A stretch of DNA of 39,191 bases, from assembly GCA_002385265.1 (NCBI GenBank), contig DGDD01000199.1, forward strand, positions 1 through 39,191, written 5' to 3'. Both the position numbers and the translations under genes were made by a program. Below are positions 31,893 to 39,191 of this stretch, one piece after another. Position 1 is the stretch's first letter. Each line of letters starts with the position of its first letter. Origin of the DNA: Chitinophagaceae bacterium UBA3961 (GTDB lineage: Bacteria; Bacteroidota; Bacteroidia; Chitinophagales; Chitinophagaceae). The notes beneath the pieces are model-generated. The model ran no database searches, was not told the DNA's origin, and saw nothing but the letters and a program-made list of their open reading frames with translations.

Positions 31893-33851
31893 TTAATTAT
31901 CAATGGGAATTCGCAAAACTGTAAACGAGTAAGGAGGGCACTCATAAGGGAGGCTATTCCCTTTACTGTTTATTATGATCTGTTCAGGAGTTACGGCTGT
32001 TGGTTTCGCGAATGTGTTGTAAAGGTCAATTGTGTTTTTTAAGACCTGACCTTTAATCAATGCTTTTGCAGAAACCGTGCCTTTAATCATGAATTGAATC
32101 GGCTGCGCTTTTGGTAATGTATTTACAATTTTAATGATCAATTCTTTGCTGGCAGTGTCTACCACGGCGCTGGCATACAAACTGTCTTTTCCTGCAAGCG
32201 GCTGATTGTTTTCAAGAATCTTTACGCCATGAGTTCCTCGATTGGTTGAATACATTTGTTGTACAAAGTAATTGGCAGTAGGAACACTCCATAAACTATT
32301 GAACCAAATTAAGTCGGGGCTCCATTGCCACGCATCGGCGTGTGCCAGTAGTGGCGCATAAGAGGCCATTCTTACCACATCAGCATTCCGTTCTAATCCC
32401 GTCATGAAGGCCGCTTCACTCATGGCGGCAAACCAAGTGCTTCTTGCCATGCCATCTGTATTGGGTATATGAGAAGCGTATTCTCCTGCAAAAATTTTGG
32501 GACCATTGCGGTCATAGTTATCATACCTGCTAGCCGATCTGAAAAAGAAAGAAGGCGGAGCGTAGTAGTGTTCGTCTAATATGTCGGCCCCTAATTTTCT
32601 CAAACGGGGGTTAAGGTAATTAAACAAATCACCACCTGAAAAAGGGCCAACACTTGATACCAATTGGATCTCGGGATATTTTTTGTGAATGGCATCTGCA
32701 AATACAGTGTATCGCTCCAAGTATTGTTCGCCCCATTGTTCGTTTCCAACTCCCATAAATTTCAACTCAAAAGGAGCAGGATGTCCCATTTGTGCTCGCA
32801 AACTTCCCCATTTCGATTTTGCGTCTCCTTTTGCAAATTCAATCAGGTCAAGCGCATCTTGAATATAGGGTTGCAAGTCGTCTATCTGAACCAATTCGGC
32901 AGTGTTGAATTGACAGGCCATTCCACAGTTTAAGATCGGTAATGGACTGGCGCCAATATCTTCAGCCAACAAGAAGTATTCATAAAATCCCAATCCGTAA
33001 CTCTGAAAATAGTCTGGAACATCGCGGTATTTGAATTCAGTATTCCATCTGTTGATTTGCGGAACACGATCGCGCAATGCGCCAACTGTTTGTTTCCATT
33101 GATAACGGTTGCTTAAGTCACGTCCTTCTACAATACAACCTCCGGGGAACCGGATAAAGCCCGGTTTTAAATTCGCCAATAATTGAACCAAATCTCTTCT
33201 TAATCCACCGGGTCTGTTTTTCCAGGTATCTGTTGGAAACAGTGAAATCATATCAACGTCAACATTCCCTGCTTTTGAAAAGTGAAGCAACAAACTGCCT
33301 TTCGGATTGGTTGCACTGCTTTTGATTGTGGCGGTATAAGTTTTCCACTGATTCCCTTCAATTTTAATGCTGGCTTTTCCGATTGTCTTTTTATTCGAAT
33401 CTAAAAGACATACTGTTAAGTCCGTTGCTTTTAGTTCTTTCAATCTTGCGTCTATGCTAAACTGATAGCTTTGCCCCTCCTTAAATCCCATGCCTCTAAA
33501 TCCTTCGTTGCTAAAGGCAAAGCCTGAACTATCATTAGAAATTCGAAGTTGAGCGTAGCGACTGTTGGCACCTGCCTGATTCATAATTAAGATGATGCCG
33601 TTTCTATTGTTCTTTTCGTCAATATCCCAGCCCATCAAGGGTTCATTGAATTGAAAGGAACGGTTTTTCACCATTTCGGCATAGATACCACCATCCGCAG
33701 CAAAGTTGATGTCTTCAAAAAAGATCCCCCACATATTGGGGGATATATCGAATGACTTGGCGGTGGCGTCTACCTGCACCAGATGAGGTGTTTGAGCAAT
33801 TCCTACATAGTAAAGGAAGCTTGCCAACAAAACTGTTAGGAGTCTTTTCAT
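31893..33851 (-). CDS. exported GH51 alpha-L-arabinofuranosidase
   Basis: A 652-residue secreted or periplasmic enzyme that removes terminal arabinofuranose from hemicelluloses. A signal peptide (MKRLLTVLLASFLYYVGIAQ) leads to the family opening MWGIFFEDINFAADGGIYAEM. A carbohydrate-binding-like beta domain (about 75-205) interrupts, then the GH51 barrel carries FIRFPGGCIVEGRDLSNRYQW (shown in part as RFPGGCIVEGRDL), the acid/base Glu371 in GVGNEQWGEQY, and the nucleophile Glu457 in FAGEYASH. A C-terminal beta-sandwich follows. It is the last gene of the operon, 5 bp after the other GH51 gene, and ends at the terminator 31811-31846. Confidence 0.92.
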   Translation of the reverse strand: MKRLLTVLLASFLYYVGIAQTPHLVQVDATAKSFDISPNMWGIFFEDINFAADGGIYAEMVKNRSFQFNEPLMGWDIDEKNNRNGIILIMNQAGANSRYAQLRISNDSSGFAFSNEGFRGMGFKEGQSYQFSIDARLKELKATDLTVCLLDSNKKTIGKASIKIEGNQWKTYTATIKSSATNPKGSLLLHFSKAGNVDVDMISLFPTDTWKNRPGGLRRDLVQLLANLKPGFIRFPGGCIVEGRDLSNRYQWKQTVGALRDRVPQINRWNTEFKYRDVPDYFQSYGLGFYEYFLLAEDIGASPLPILNCGMACQFNTAELVQIDDLQPYIQDALDLIEFAKGDAKSKWGSLRAQMGHPAPFELKFMGVGNEQWGEQYLERYTVFADAIHKKYPEIQLVSSVGPFSGGDLFNYLNPRLRKLGADILDEHYYAPPSFFFRSASRYDNYDRNGPKIFAGEYASHIPNTDGMARSTWFAAMSEAAFMTGLERNADVVRMASYAPLLAHADAWQWSPDLIWFNSLWSVPTANYFVQQMYSTNRGTHGVKILENNQPLAGKDSLYASAVVDTASKELIIKIVNTLPKAQPIQFMIKGTVSAKALIKGQVLKNTIDLYNTFAKPTAVTPEQIIINSKGNSLPYECPPYSFTVLRIPIDN

Positions 33852-33856
33852 AGTTC

Positions 33857-35395
33857 TTATTTCAAAGTCAAAACAACAACGCTTAGTTTCGGAAGCGTCA
33901 CTACCAATTCATTTCCTTCTTTTTTAAAGCCAGAGAATCCAGTAATCGAAACTTGATTTGGTTTTTCAAAACTATTTACGGAGTTGAAAGCCGGTGCAGT
34001 AAGAATTTCACCAGTGGCTCCATTCCATTTTAAGTCGTTTAAAGAAAGGCGAATGGTTTGAGCTTTGTTAGCATCGATGTTTACAAAACTAATATGGATC
34101 GCGCCGGTTGAATCTTGCGAGGCAGAGGCATTCACTGCCGGAATTTTTTGAGTACCACTTTGGTAGTCGGGGCTGGTGAAATTCAACTCCAAAAGAGTAG
34201 CGTCTTGATGTACTTTGAATAAATCGAATACATGATAAGTAGGAGTGAGAATCATTTCTCTTCCCTTGGTCAAGATCAGCGCTTGTAAAACATTGATTGC
34301 TTGCGCTAAGTTTGCTAAACGAACGCGATCGGCGTGTTTGTTGAAAATGTTTAAGGTGCTGGCTGCAATCAATGCATCGCGCATACTGTTTTGTTGATAC
34401 AAAAATGCAGGATTAGTGCCGGGTTCTACATCCGTCCAAATGCCCCACTCATCAACGCAAAGCGCCACTTTTTTGTTAGGATCGTAACGATCCATGATTG
34501 TACTGTGTTTTGTAATCAGTTCATCCATGCGCAATGCTTTTTGCATGGTTGTAAAGTAGATTGGTTCGTCAAATACAGTAGCCGAGCCTTTTTTATTCCA
34601 ATCGAACGGTAAAGTGTAGTAGTGTAATGAAACGCCCCACATCATATCGAGTGGAATCTTTTTCATAAGTGTTTCAGTCCAATTGAAATTCCAATCACTG
34701 GCGCCAGAAGCAATTTTTTTCAATGTGGCATCTGGGTAATCTCTGCAATAAGTAGCATACCTGCGGTATTGGTCAGCATAGAAATCAGCAGTCATTGATC
34801 CGCCGCAGCCCCAGCTTTCATTTCCAACTCCCCAAAACTGAACATTCCAAGGTTTATCTTGACCGTTTTGTTTTCTTAATTGCGCCACAGAACTGCTGCT
34901 TGGTGAGTTAACATATTCCACCCATTTATTCATTTCTTCTACTGTACCGCTTCCTACGTTGGCAGATAAGTAGGGTTCTGTTCCAATAAGCGTGCAAAGT
35001 TCAAGAAACTCATGTGTTCCGAAGCTATTGTCTTCCGTTACATTTCCCCAATTGGTGTTAACCATTCTGGGGCGTTTATCGCGAGGGCCAATTCCATCTC
35101 TCCAATGGTATTCGTCGGCAAAACAACCACCCGGCCAGCGGAGGTTAGGTATCTTAATTTTTTTCAATGCCTCCACAATGTCTAATCGAATACGGTCTTT
35201 TTTAGGTACGCCCAAAGTATCGCTCACCCAGAAGCCATCGTATATACAACGACCTAAGTGTTCTGAAAAATGGCCATAAATATGACGGCTGATTTGAGGT
35301 GCATCGGCTTTTTTGTACATGGTCATTTTAGTTTGTGACCATACATTGGAAACCAGCGATACCAAAAGAGCGGCAACTACGATTTTCTTGTTCAT
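33857..35395 (-). CDS. exported GH51 alpha-L-arabinofuranosidase
   Basis: A 512-residue retaining arabinofuranosidase with a signal peptide (MNKKIVVAALLVSLVSNVWSQ). It belongs to the shorter GH51 group: ISRHIYGHFSEHLGRCIYDG, IPNLRWPGGCFADEYHWRDG, acid/base Glu193 in GVGNESWGCGG, and nucleophile Glu316 in CVDEWGIW, with a C-terminal beta-sandwich (about 390-512). Length is normal. It is distinct in sequence and architecture from its neighbour at 31893-33851, which has an extra binding-type domain, so the two probably attack different linkages or substrates. It follows the Nif3-like gene by 12 bp. Confidence 0.94.
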   Translation of the reverse strand: MNKKIVVAALLVSLVSNVWSQTKMTMYKKADAPQISRHIYGHFSEHLGRCIYDGFWVSDTLGVPKKDRIRLDIVEALKKIKIPNLRWPGGCFADEYHWRDGIGPRDKRPRMVNTNWGNVTEDNSFGTHEFLELCTLIGTEPYLSANVGSGTVEEMNKWVEYVNSPSSSSVAQLRKQNGQDKPWNVQFWGVGNESWGCGGSMTADFYADQYRRYATYCRDYPDATLKKIASGASDWNFNWTETLMKKIPLDMMWGVSLHYYTLPFDWNKKGSATVFDEPIYFTTMQKALRMDELITKHSTIMDRYDPNKKVALCVDEWGIWTDVEPGTNPAFLYQQNSMRDALIAASTLNIFNKHADRVRLANLAQAINVLQALILTKGREMILTPTYHVFDLFKVHQDATLLELNFTSPDYQSGTQKIPAVNASASQDSTGAIHISFVNIDANKAQTIRLSLNDLKWNGATGEILTAPAFNSVNSFEKPNQVSITGFSGFKKEGNELVVTLPKLSVVVLTLK

Positions 35396-35407
35396 GTGTT
35401 TGTTTTA

Positions 35408-36283
35408 TTATAACCAAGTAAAAGGATCTTTTGAAGCAATATGAGTTACTTTCAGTTCCGGTACTTTCTTCTGCAACCATTCACTTACCCATTCCATACC
35501 CGGTTCTTCGCTTACCGAGTGCCCCAGCACAACTAAGGCAGTTTTATGTTGCAAGGCCAACCCGTCTCTGATGTATTCAATAGTTTCCCATTCAATGCCT
35601 TCGCCAATAATCAATACGTCAGGTTGTTCTTTTTCAATAGTACTCATATGAGCCGCTGAGCCCCAAGCCCCTGGCATAATTGCAATCTTAGTGCAGGCAT
35701 GGGCATCGGAACCAATGTAGCGCAGCATTTTTAGGGAAAGACTTTTCTTGCAGTGTTTCGCTAGTTGTTTCAATTCCATTGTTGGAATGTCGAATACAAA
35801 CTTTCCATTCTTATAATATTCAAGCCAACCTAATTTTCTGAGCAAACCATAGGTAATTGCATCCGGATTAATTCTATGGCAATAGTCGTGGTATCTGAAA
35901 ATGGTGATGCCCTCTTTTTCCATTAACGCATCTTTGTCACTTATAACTGAGTTATTAGCGATCAAATTTTTCTTGTCGTCGCCATTGAAATAAGTGGGCT
36001 CGTGAACTACAATTAAATTGGCTTTTAAAGAAGCTGCTTGTTTTATAACTTCTACAGTCGGAAACATGGTGGTTACAATTCCTGTTACCGGCGCGTCTGC
36101 TTTACCAAATTTTATTGTGTCTACAGTTGTGGGCAAACGAACGCCTTTCGCTTCGGCAATTAGGATATTTATAATATCCTGAACCGTGTAGTTTTTTTGA
36201 TGGAGGGCCAAAGCTTGATCGTGAAGCAGCAAAGCTCCCGCGCTCAAAATAGATGCGTTTTTGAGAAAGTGTTTCCGATTCAT
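35408..36283 (-). CDS. Nif3-like dinuclear metal protein with a Tat-like signal
   Basis: A 291-residue protein of the Nif3/YbgI family (also called GTP cyclohydrolase I type 2-like), which forms hexameric toroids with two metals per subunit. Candidate metal ligands are His in LIVVHEPTYF, the FRYHDYCHR segment, and GHSVSEEPGMEW. Unlike typical family members it starts with a signal-like sequence, MNRKHFLKNASILSAGALLL, close to a Tat motif with Arg-Lys in place of Arg-Arg. The ATG at 36283 is chosen over one at 36340, which would overlap uxuA by 41 bp and spoil the signal. Its role between mannonate dehydratase and arabinofuranosidases is unknown. Confidence 0.8.
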   Translation of the reverse strand: MNRKHFLKNASILSAGALLLHDQALALHQKNYTVQDIINILIAEAKGVRLPTTVDTIKFGKADAPVTGIVTTMFPTVEVIKQAASLKANLIVVHEPTYFNGDDKKNLIANNSVISDKDALMEKEGITIFRYHDYCHRINPDAITYGLLRKLGWLEYYKNGKFVFDIPTMELKQLAKHCKKSLSLKMLRYIGSDAHACTKIAIMPGAWGSAAHMSTIEKEQPDVLIIGEGIEWETIEYIRDGLALQHKTALVVLGHSVSEEPGMEWVSEWLQKKVPELKVTHIASKDPFTWL

Positions 36284-36299
36284 ATAGAAGCTTTCGTTT

Positions 36300-37505
36300 T
36301 TAGTTCGATGTTGATCGCGCAATAGCGATTTCCATTCCACGTATCTCTGCCAAACCTCTCAATCTACCAATAGCAGTATAACCCGGATTGGTTTTCTTTT
36401 TCAAGTCGTCGAGCATTTGATGTCCATGGTCCGGACGAACAGGAATGCTGATACCTCTTTCTTGTTGAATGGCGTAAACGCGCTTAATGATTTCATAAAA
36501 GTCGGCATCTCCTTCTAAATGGTTGTCTTCATAAAAATCACCCCATTCGTTTCTCTTGGTATTTCGCAAATGGAGGAAGTGGATGCGCTCTCCAAATTGG
36601 GTTACCATTGAAGGTAGATCATTATCGGCTCTTACCCCATAGCTACCCGTACAAAAACATAATCCATTAGTGATATCAGGAATAGCTTTGATCAGATAGT
36701 CAATATCGGAAGCTGTGCTCACTACTCGAGGAAGACCAAGGATGGGGAAGGGGGGATCGTCGGGGTGAATGGCCAATACCACGCCACATTCTTTTGCCAC
36801 AGGCACAATTGCTTTTAGGAAATGTACCAGATGCTTTCTCAAAGTATCGGCATCAATTTCTTTATAAGGCTCCAATGCTTTTTGGAATTGATCGAGGGTG
36901 AATGATTCTTCACTGCCCGGTAGCCCTGCAATTATGTTTTTTTGAAGGAGAGTTTTCTCGTCTTCGGTCATGCTCTCCCACTTTTCTTGTGCTCGAATCA
37001 ATTGGTCATTGGTATAAGAGGCTGCCGCCAACGGACGCTGTAACATGAAACAATCAAACGCTATGAATGCTGCCATTTCAAAACGCAATGCCTTACTGCC
37101 ATCTTCTACTTCAAAAGACAAATCGGTCCTGGTCCAATCTAACACTGGCATGAAATTATAGGTAACTATTTTCACGCCACAGGCAGCTAAATTCCGAATC
37201 GATTCTTGGTAGTTGAGAATGTATTGTTCGAAACCGGTTGTTTGTGTTTTGATGGCCTCATGAACCGGAATGCTCTCTACTACGCTCCATTTTAGTCCGG
37301 CCGCTTCTATGATTTCTTTTCTTTTTTGAATTTCTTCGATAGACCAAACTACTCCGTTAGGAATGTGATGTAGTGCGGTAACTACCCCCGTGCAACCTGC
37401 CTGTTTAATATCTGCTAAACTAACCGTATCATTCGGGCCGAACCAGCGCATGGTTTGCTCCATTAAAATTCCGGCATTTTTATATGTTGGCGCATTCGTT
37501 ATCAT
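36300..37505 (-). CDS. uxuA: mannonate dehydratase
   Basis: UxuA dehydrates D-mannonate to 2-keto-3-deoxygluconate in glucuronate breakdown in the cytoplasm. The 401-residue protein is a TIM barrel with motifs [54 protein letters not shown], the metal-site cysteine and histidine in LCFCTGSYG and HFLHLRN, and [11 protein letters not shown]. Length is normal. It is the first gene of the operon with the Nif3-like gene and two GH51 genes, which fits use of glucuronic acid and arabinose side chains of xylan. UxuB and UxaC are not in the window. No exact promoter box is seen; the upstream gap has possible regulatory repeats. Confidence 0.96.
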   Translation of the reverse strand: MITNAPTYKNAGILMEQTMRWFGPNDTVSLADIKQAGCTGVVTALHHIPNGVVWSIEEIQKRKEIIEAAGLKWSVVESIPVHEAIKTQTTGFEQYILNYQESIRNLAACGVKIVTYNFMPVLDWTRTDLSFEVEDGSKALRFEMAAFIAFDCFMLQRPLAAASYTNDQLIRAQEKWESMTEDEKTLLQKNIIAGLPGSEESFTLDQFQKALEPYKEIDADTLRKHLVHFLKAIVPVAKECGVVLAIHPDDPPFPILGLPRVVSTASDIDYLIKAIPDITNGLCFCTGSYGVRADNDLPSMVTQFGERIHFLHLRNTKRNEWGDFYEDNHLEGDADFYEIIKRVYAIQQERGISIPVRPDHGHQMLDDLKKKTNPGYTAIGRLRGLAEIRGMEIAIARSTSN

Positions 37506-37797
37506 ACCTCAGAATTGTCCTTAAAAATAAGAAAACTTCTTTTTATTTGAAGCATTCTTCAGAAAAAGTGTAAAAATGACAATTATTTTAATATCGGATG
37601 CTTATACTCGGATAATTTGAATGGTGGTTTGAATTAAAATATAAGTTGTTGTGTGAGTAGTTGGTTGGCTGAAAATGGCAGTATCAAATTGTGCTCGTTA
37701 GCCTAACTGTTGTTCTGAAGTTCAGTTCACTCACATTTCCAGCAGGTCCCAATTATTAATTCTTAATTATTAATTAAAAAAGGCCCGAAGGCCTTTT
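37506..37797. other. intergenic region upstream of uxuA with paired segments
   Basis: It holds a 6-bp direct repeat ATCCGA on the minus strand (37594-37599 and 37608-37613, 14 bp apart), a possible folded element with outer arms TGTGAGT/ACTCACA (37652-37658, 37729-37735), a 7-bp inner stem with one bulge (37664-37670, 37700-37707) and a CTGAA/TTCAG palindrome (37715-37725), then a heptamer array and the arsC terminator. I see no gene here. Confidence 0.4.
37754..37774 (-). repeat. heptamer tandem repeat, three units
   Basis: Plus-strand units TATTAAT, TCTTAAT and TATTAAT at 37754, 37761 and 37768 are the reverse complements of ATTAATA and ATTAAGA, the units seen at 20446-20473. Confidence 0.7.
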
Positions 37798-37799
37798 TT
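37776..37799 (-). terminator. rho-independent terminator after arsC
   Basis: Perfect 10-bp inverted repeat AAAAAAGGCC (37776-37785) and GGCCTTTTTT (37790-37799) with loop CGAA. It overlaps the arsC stop codon and ends the arsenic operon. Confidence 0.88.
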
Positions 37800-38208
37800 A
37801 TAAGTGTGTGTCTACAAAATTCTTGCAATACTCTTTGATTTGGGCTCGTACGGACGCAAAGGCCGCCGTAATTTCAGCTTCTGTTCCTGTGGCTTTTGCC
37901 GGGTCAGGAAAATTGTAATGAAATTTTTGAGCTTTACTTGGGAATACCGGACAGCGTTCTTTTGCATTGTCGCAAACGGTAATGATGTAATCAAAATCAA
38001 TTCCGGTGTATTCAAGCACATTATTTGAAGTATGCCCACTAATGTCGATGCCATCTTCTTTCATGGTGGCAATGGCTTTCGGATTTACTCCGTGGGTTTC
38101 TACTCCGGCACTGTATACAGTGGCTCTGTTCCCTGCAAAATATTGCAAATAACCATGTGCAATTTGACTTCTACAACTATTTCCTGTACAAAGAATAAGA
38201 ATGTTCAT
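37798..38208 (-). CDS. arsC: arsenate reductase, low-molecular-weight phosphatase type
   Basis: ArsC of this type reduces arsenate to arsenite using a cysteine cascade recycled by thioredoxin. The 136-residue product has the phosphatase loop Cys7-x5-Arg13 (LCTGNSCRS), the relay pair Cys79 and Cys86 (TVCDNAKERCP), and the general acid in NFPDPAKATG (Asp102). It follows arsM by 19 bp on the same strand. Its product arsenite is the substrate of ArsM, so the pair converts arsenate to methylated arsenic. Confidence 0.93.
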   Translation of the reverse strand: MNILILCTGNSCRSQIAHGYLQYFAGNRATVYSAGVETHGVNPKAIATMKEDGIDISGHTSNNVLEYTGIDFDYIITVCDNAKERCPVFPSKAQKFHYNFPDPAKATGTEAEITAAFASVRAQIKEYCKNFVDTHL

Positions 38209-38227
38209 ATGAAAGTTTTGTGTTTAA

Positions 38228-39073
38228 TTAGCAACAACCCGGAGCACAACAAGCTTTTTCCTCCTTGGTTGGTTTTTCGGCATATACGGTAATGCTAAAA
38301 ATACCAAACTGACCTGATTTTACTTCCTGAATTTGCGCTTCAGTTAAATATTTTGAAAGAATGTCGTCCGGTATGATGATTGGCTTTGATTTTTGAACTT
38401 GGATGTTTTTAAAGCCATTTGACTCAATTAATTCAAGGTATACTTGTTTCTGAATGGCACCCGATACACAGCCGGCATACATTTCAGCTTCGTTGCGCAA
38501 TCCATCAGGGAGCTTGCCTTCAAGTACTACATCTGAAATGGAGAAGTGAGCGCCTGGTTTCAGTACACGATAGATCTCTTTGATCACACCATCTTTATTT
38601 GGAACCAAATTCAATACGCAATTGCTCACAATTACATCGGCTACATTAGAAGTGATGGGCATTTGCTCTATATCGCCCTGACGAAATTCTACATTGTTAT
38701 AACCAAGTTTGTCGGCATTGGCTCTCGCCTTTTCAATCATGGCCGGGGTAAAATCGATTCCAATTACTTTACCTGTTTCGCCTGTTTCAGCTCTGGCAAT
38801 AAAGCAATCGTTTCCTGCTCCGCTTCCTAAGTCCACTACTACATCTCCTTTTTTAATACCTGCGTATTGAGTAGGCAAACCACATCCTAGTCCGAGATCT
38901 GCGTCAGCAGTATAACCTTCCAGTCCGGTGTAGTCGTCTGTCATAATATTATACACTTCTGTAGAGCAGCATCCGCTTCCGCAGCAGGAAGAGGCATTTG
39001 TTTCTTTCGATTGTTGAGCGATCTCGGTATATTTTTCTCTTACCAGATCTTTCAATTCTTGATCCGTTGTCAT
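38228..39073 (-). CDS. arsM: arsenite methyltransferase
   Basis: ArsM transfers methyl groups from SAM to arsenite in the cytoplasm. The 281-residue protein has the SAM motif VVDLGSGAGNDCFIA, GKVIGIDFTPAMIEKA, the family blocks LGLGCGLPTQYA and EGYTADADLGLG, and cysteines needed for arsenic binding (one in LGCGLP, one in SNCVLNL, one in YAGCVSGAI). Further cysteine clusters lie at both ends (SSCCGSGCC near residues 27-36; KACCAPGCC at the C-terminus). It is the middle gene of the ars operon, 54 bp after the probable arsR. Confidence 0.93.
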   Translation of the reverse strand: MTTDQELKDLVREKYTEIAQQSKETNASSCCGSGCCSTEVYNIMTDDYTGLEGYTADADLGLGCGLPTQYAGIKKGDVVVDLGSGAGNDCFIARAETGETGKVIGIDFTPAMIEKARANADKLGYNNVEFRQGDIEQMPITSNVADVIVSNCVLNLVPNKDGVIKEIYRVLKPGAHFSISDVVLEGKLPDGLRNEAEMYAGCVSGAIQKQVYLELIESNGFKNIQVQKSKPIIIPDDILSKYLTEAQIQEVKSGQFGIFSITVYAEKPTKEEKACCAPGCC

Positions 39074-39127
39074 CTTTTTAATTTTTTAATGTTATCGTAA
39101 TATTGCGATTGATTTGGCCAAAAAAAA

Positions 39128-39191
39128 TCAACCGCAGTTGTTGCAAGGTTTTTCGTAGCTATCGAAAAACTCATTTAGCATGGCTTGTGCG
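39128..39191 (-). CDS. C-terminus of a probable ArsR-family repressor (partial)
   Basis: Only the last 20 codons are in the window: AQAMLNEFFDSYEKPCNNCG and a TGA stop. The helical end with an FFDSYE segment and two terminal cysteines resembles the tails of ArsR-type arsenite-responsive repressors in Bacteroidota, which usually open ars operons. Position upstream of arsM and arsC supports this. The identification is tentative because the DNA-binding domain is outside the window. Confidence 0.45.
   Translation of the reverse strand, partial: AQAMLNEFFDSYEKPCNNCG

Noticed and set aside
37652..37740. tRNA-like gene, because a 7-bp stem closes about 84 nt
   Set aside because: No T-loop consensus, no proper D-arm or anticodon arm, and the inner stems do not fit a cloverleaf.

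Overview
The window looks like a chromosomal segment from a Bacteroidota bacterium, probably in or near the Chitinophagaceae (family level is inference). The signs are: exact copies of the Bacteroidota -7 promoter box TAnnTTTG upstream of ten transcription units; start codons preceded by A-rich sequence rather than Shine-Dalgarno motifs; a 36-residue bTHX ribosomal protein; a methionine synthase split into two genes; a lipoprotein with the phylum-typical Cys-Ala-Asn...GGPKD start; and intergenic hairpin and AGGATT-type repeats. I see no rRNA, tRNA, phage, insertion sequence or CRISPR array.

Layout. 1-596: HD-domain protein, cut by the window edge. 794-3700: ribosomal operon rplM-rpsI-rpsB-tsf, with promoter, possible leader and strong terminator. 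3700-4030: a nest of repeats. 4033-6993: a beta-hydroxyacid dehydrogenase, an exported PLP enzyme and pyrH. 7168-9573: a membrane-anchored coiled-coil protein, pdxH, the small bTHX gene and an HU protein. 9676-9847: a possible structured RNA. 9866-14862: DUF4286 and DUF2339 proteins, a repeat-bearing gap, exonuclease III and a LOG-family protein. 15075-20413: outer-membrane barrel protein, split metH with a structured leader, and recR. 20561-25194: Ig-like lipoprotein and a UvrD-type helicase fused to an Fe-S nuclease. 25399-31079: an NO-signalling operon (sigma-54 response regulator, H-NOX, hybrid histidine kinase) followed by an SRPBCC protein. 31160-31810: TPR protein. 31893-37505: hemicellulose operon, in transcript order uxuA, Nif3-like, GH51, GH51. 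37798-39191: arsenic operon, in transcript order probable arsR (partial), arsM, arsC.

How the genes work together. The H-NOX, kinase and sigma-54 regulator lie 7 and 3 bp apart and form a natural chain: NO binds haem, kinase activity changes, phosphate moves from the histidine kinase domain through the receiver and HPt domains to the regulator, and sigma-54 genes respond. The two GH51 arabinofuranosidases and mannonate dehydratase fit use of glucuronoarabinoxylan side chains (arabinose released outside, glucuronate metabolised inside). ArsC and ArsM can together reduce arsenate and methylate arsenite.

The most interesting unexplained items are a three-way-junction leader in front of metH, the NO relay, a hairpin repeat family with a compensatory base-pair change, a candidate small RNA near the HU gene, and a TPR gene whose start codon directly follows a terminator-like hairpin and U-tract.
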